IMG/VR virus record: IMGVR_UViG_3300005960_000002
Span: 1-28,629 of that record
DNA: 28,629 bases
Direction: 5' to 3' (one strand)
DNA from: a virus
A program made the translations under genes and the position numbers. A model generated the notes under the pieces. The model did not search any database. It saw only the letters and a program-made list of their open reading frames with translations, and was not told the origin of the DNA. Below are positions 27,779-28,629 of the stretch, piece after piece. Each line of letters starts with the position of its first letter. The stretch's first letter is position 1.

Positions 27779-28629
27779 TATTTTTCTATCGCTCCAAAGC
27801 CCTTCCATGTACCAGGATTACCTGGGATAATACAAACCCAGCCTACCCATTTGCCCTCGGCTACGTCTGTATTGTAAATTATATCTCCCTTGTTGAAGTT
27901 ACCTTCTGTAGGAGGTTGATTGCCAACTGAAAACTTTTTGGCATTAAATCTTATATCACCCTTGACTTCTAAGTCAACATCTTCGCCAGGATATGCTGTA
28001 TTAATTCCTAGCTTATCTTTTATTTCAACTCCTCCGTGCTGTTTGATAACAATTCTTTCTTTGTTATCAGTAATTAAGGACATTTTACTTGTCGTCCAAG
28101 CACCTACTCTTAAATGATCAAAGTCTGGATCAACAACAAATTCAGCTTCGTCACTGGAAACACTCAACTGTCCGTTTGGTGCTTCTGTTCCTATCCCTAA
28201 TCTACTTGTACCACTTTCATAAAAAATATAATCGTCTACAGTAAGGTCGCCATCTGTTTGTAAATTTTGTAATCTACCTACCGTTGAAAGGTTACTTTTA
28301 GTTATTGTAGCACCTAATGAGTCCTGTGTAATAACAGGAATATTATCAATACTATAAGAAGCATCTCTGTGAAGATCAACAGTATTGCTGATGTAAAACC
28401 TATCATCACGCCAAACTAATTGTTTTGTCGCTTCACCCTTTTTACGCCATTGTAAACCAATTAGACGTGTATCACCTTCTACTTGAAAATCTAATGATGT
28501 GTTATGTTTTTGATCTGTATATGTTTCGTCTACTCGTAATGTTTTAGCTTTTAATTCACCGCCTACTGTAAGATTGTCTTCTACACTTAAATCACCCATC
28601 ACATTATCTATATCAGCACTACCTACTGT
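27778..28629 (-). CDS. Virion structural protein, fibre-like, 5' end cut by the window
   Basis: The reading frame is open to the right edge (residues T-V-G-S-A-D-I-D-N precede the first internal GTG/ATG at 28602/28599), so the true start lies outside. The visible 284 codons carry LSVEDNLTVGGELKAKT-type strand repeats, SRLGIGTEAPNGQLSVSSDE and VEIKDKLGINTAYPGED, typical of tail-fibre shafts. They end in NKGDIIYN, KWVGWVCIIPGNPGTWKGFG, the C-terminal element shared with the next gene. There is no enzymatic motif. The repeat pattern suggests that only part of a longer protein is seen. Confidence 0.75.
   Translation of the reverse strand, partial: TVGSADIDNVMGDLSVEDNLTVGGELKAKTLRVDETYTDQKHNTSLDFQVEGDTRLIGLQWRKKGEATKQLVWRDDRFYISNTVDLHRDASYSIDNIPVITQDSLGATITKSNLSTVGRLQNLQTDGDLTVDDYIFYESGTSRLGIGTEAPNGQLSVSSDEAEFVVDPDFDHLRVGAWTTSKMSLITDNKERIVIKQHGGVEIKDKLGINTAYPGEDVDLEVKGDIRFNAKKFSVGNQPPTEGNFNKGDIIYNTDVAEGKWVGWVCIIPGNPGTWKGFGAIEK

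Noticed and set aside
1-28629. Search by eye for tRNA genes
   Set aside because: No cloverleaf with a T-loop GTTCGA-type core was recognised; nearly all DNA is covered by convincing genes.

Overview
The window looks like part of the genome of a marine T4-like myovirus, of the cyanophage or pelagiphage (SAR11 phage) type. It is AT-rich, and almost every gene lies on the minus strand in tightly packed, often overlapping units (ATGA and TAATG junctions). The gene content fits this group: a T4 gp44-like clamp loader, a DexA-like exonuclease, MazG, a GroES-like co-chaperonin, UV damage endonuclease, a QueD-like enzyme, an A-type Fe-S protein and a long run of tail or fibre proteins. No photosynthesis gene is present, so the host cannot be decided; the gene style fits either host group.

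Layout from low to high coordinate (minus-strand genes are therefore transcribed from right to left). 1-2.1 kb: an early replication unit behind a good sigma70-like promoter, with two tiny membrane proteins, exonuclease, a small unknown protein and the clamp loader. 2.1-4.2 kb: MazG, co-chaperonin, two small conserved unknowns and a stand-alone fragment related to DNA polymerase III alpha. 4.2-21.1 kb: a late virion block. It holds a 201-aa fibre-like protein, a TylF-type methyltransferase, a 985-aa Ig-like protein, a 232-aa protein, a subtilisin-like protease, a 45-aa membrane protein, a 641-aa fibre, a 93-aa protein and a giant 2628-aa fibre. 21.1-21.9 kb: the Fe-S carrier, a lone plus-strand CxxC protein and a 53-aa membrane protein. 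22-27.1 kb: a metabolic and sugar block with UV endonuclease, a HAD enzyme resembling eukaryotic-type phosphomannomutase, a DadA-like D-amino acid dehydrogenase, a glycosyltransferase, a QueD-like protein and a sialyltransferase-like protein. 27-28.6 kb: a two-TM membrane protein and two related structural proteins, the last cut by the window end.

Two promoter classes can be read directly. Sigma70-like promoters (TTGACA, exactly 17 bp, near-TATAAT) precede early or metabolic genes: 2085-2113, 3935-3963, 23107-23135, 26510-26538 and possibly 1025-1053. T4-late-like boxes (core TAAATA) sit 11-23 nt before the start codons of virion genes and the Fe-S gene. This suggests early expression of replication and metabolic genes and late expression of the tail block.

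The least ordinary content is the DadA-like enzyme coupled to the phosphomannomutase-like HAD protein, the QueD homologue with altered metal ligands, the sugar-active enzymes, the 2628-aa fibre with four internal repeats, and an N-terminal module shared by several tail proteins. No tRNA, CRISPR array, insertion sequence or attachment site was recognised. No gene-free stretch exceeds 300 bases.
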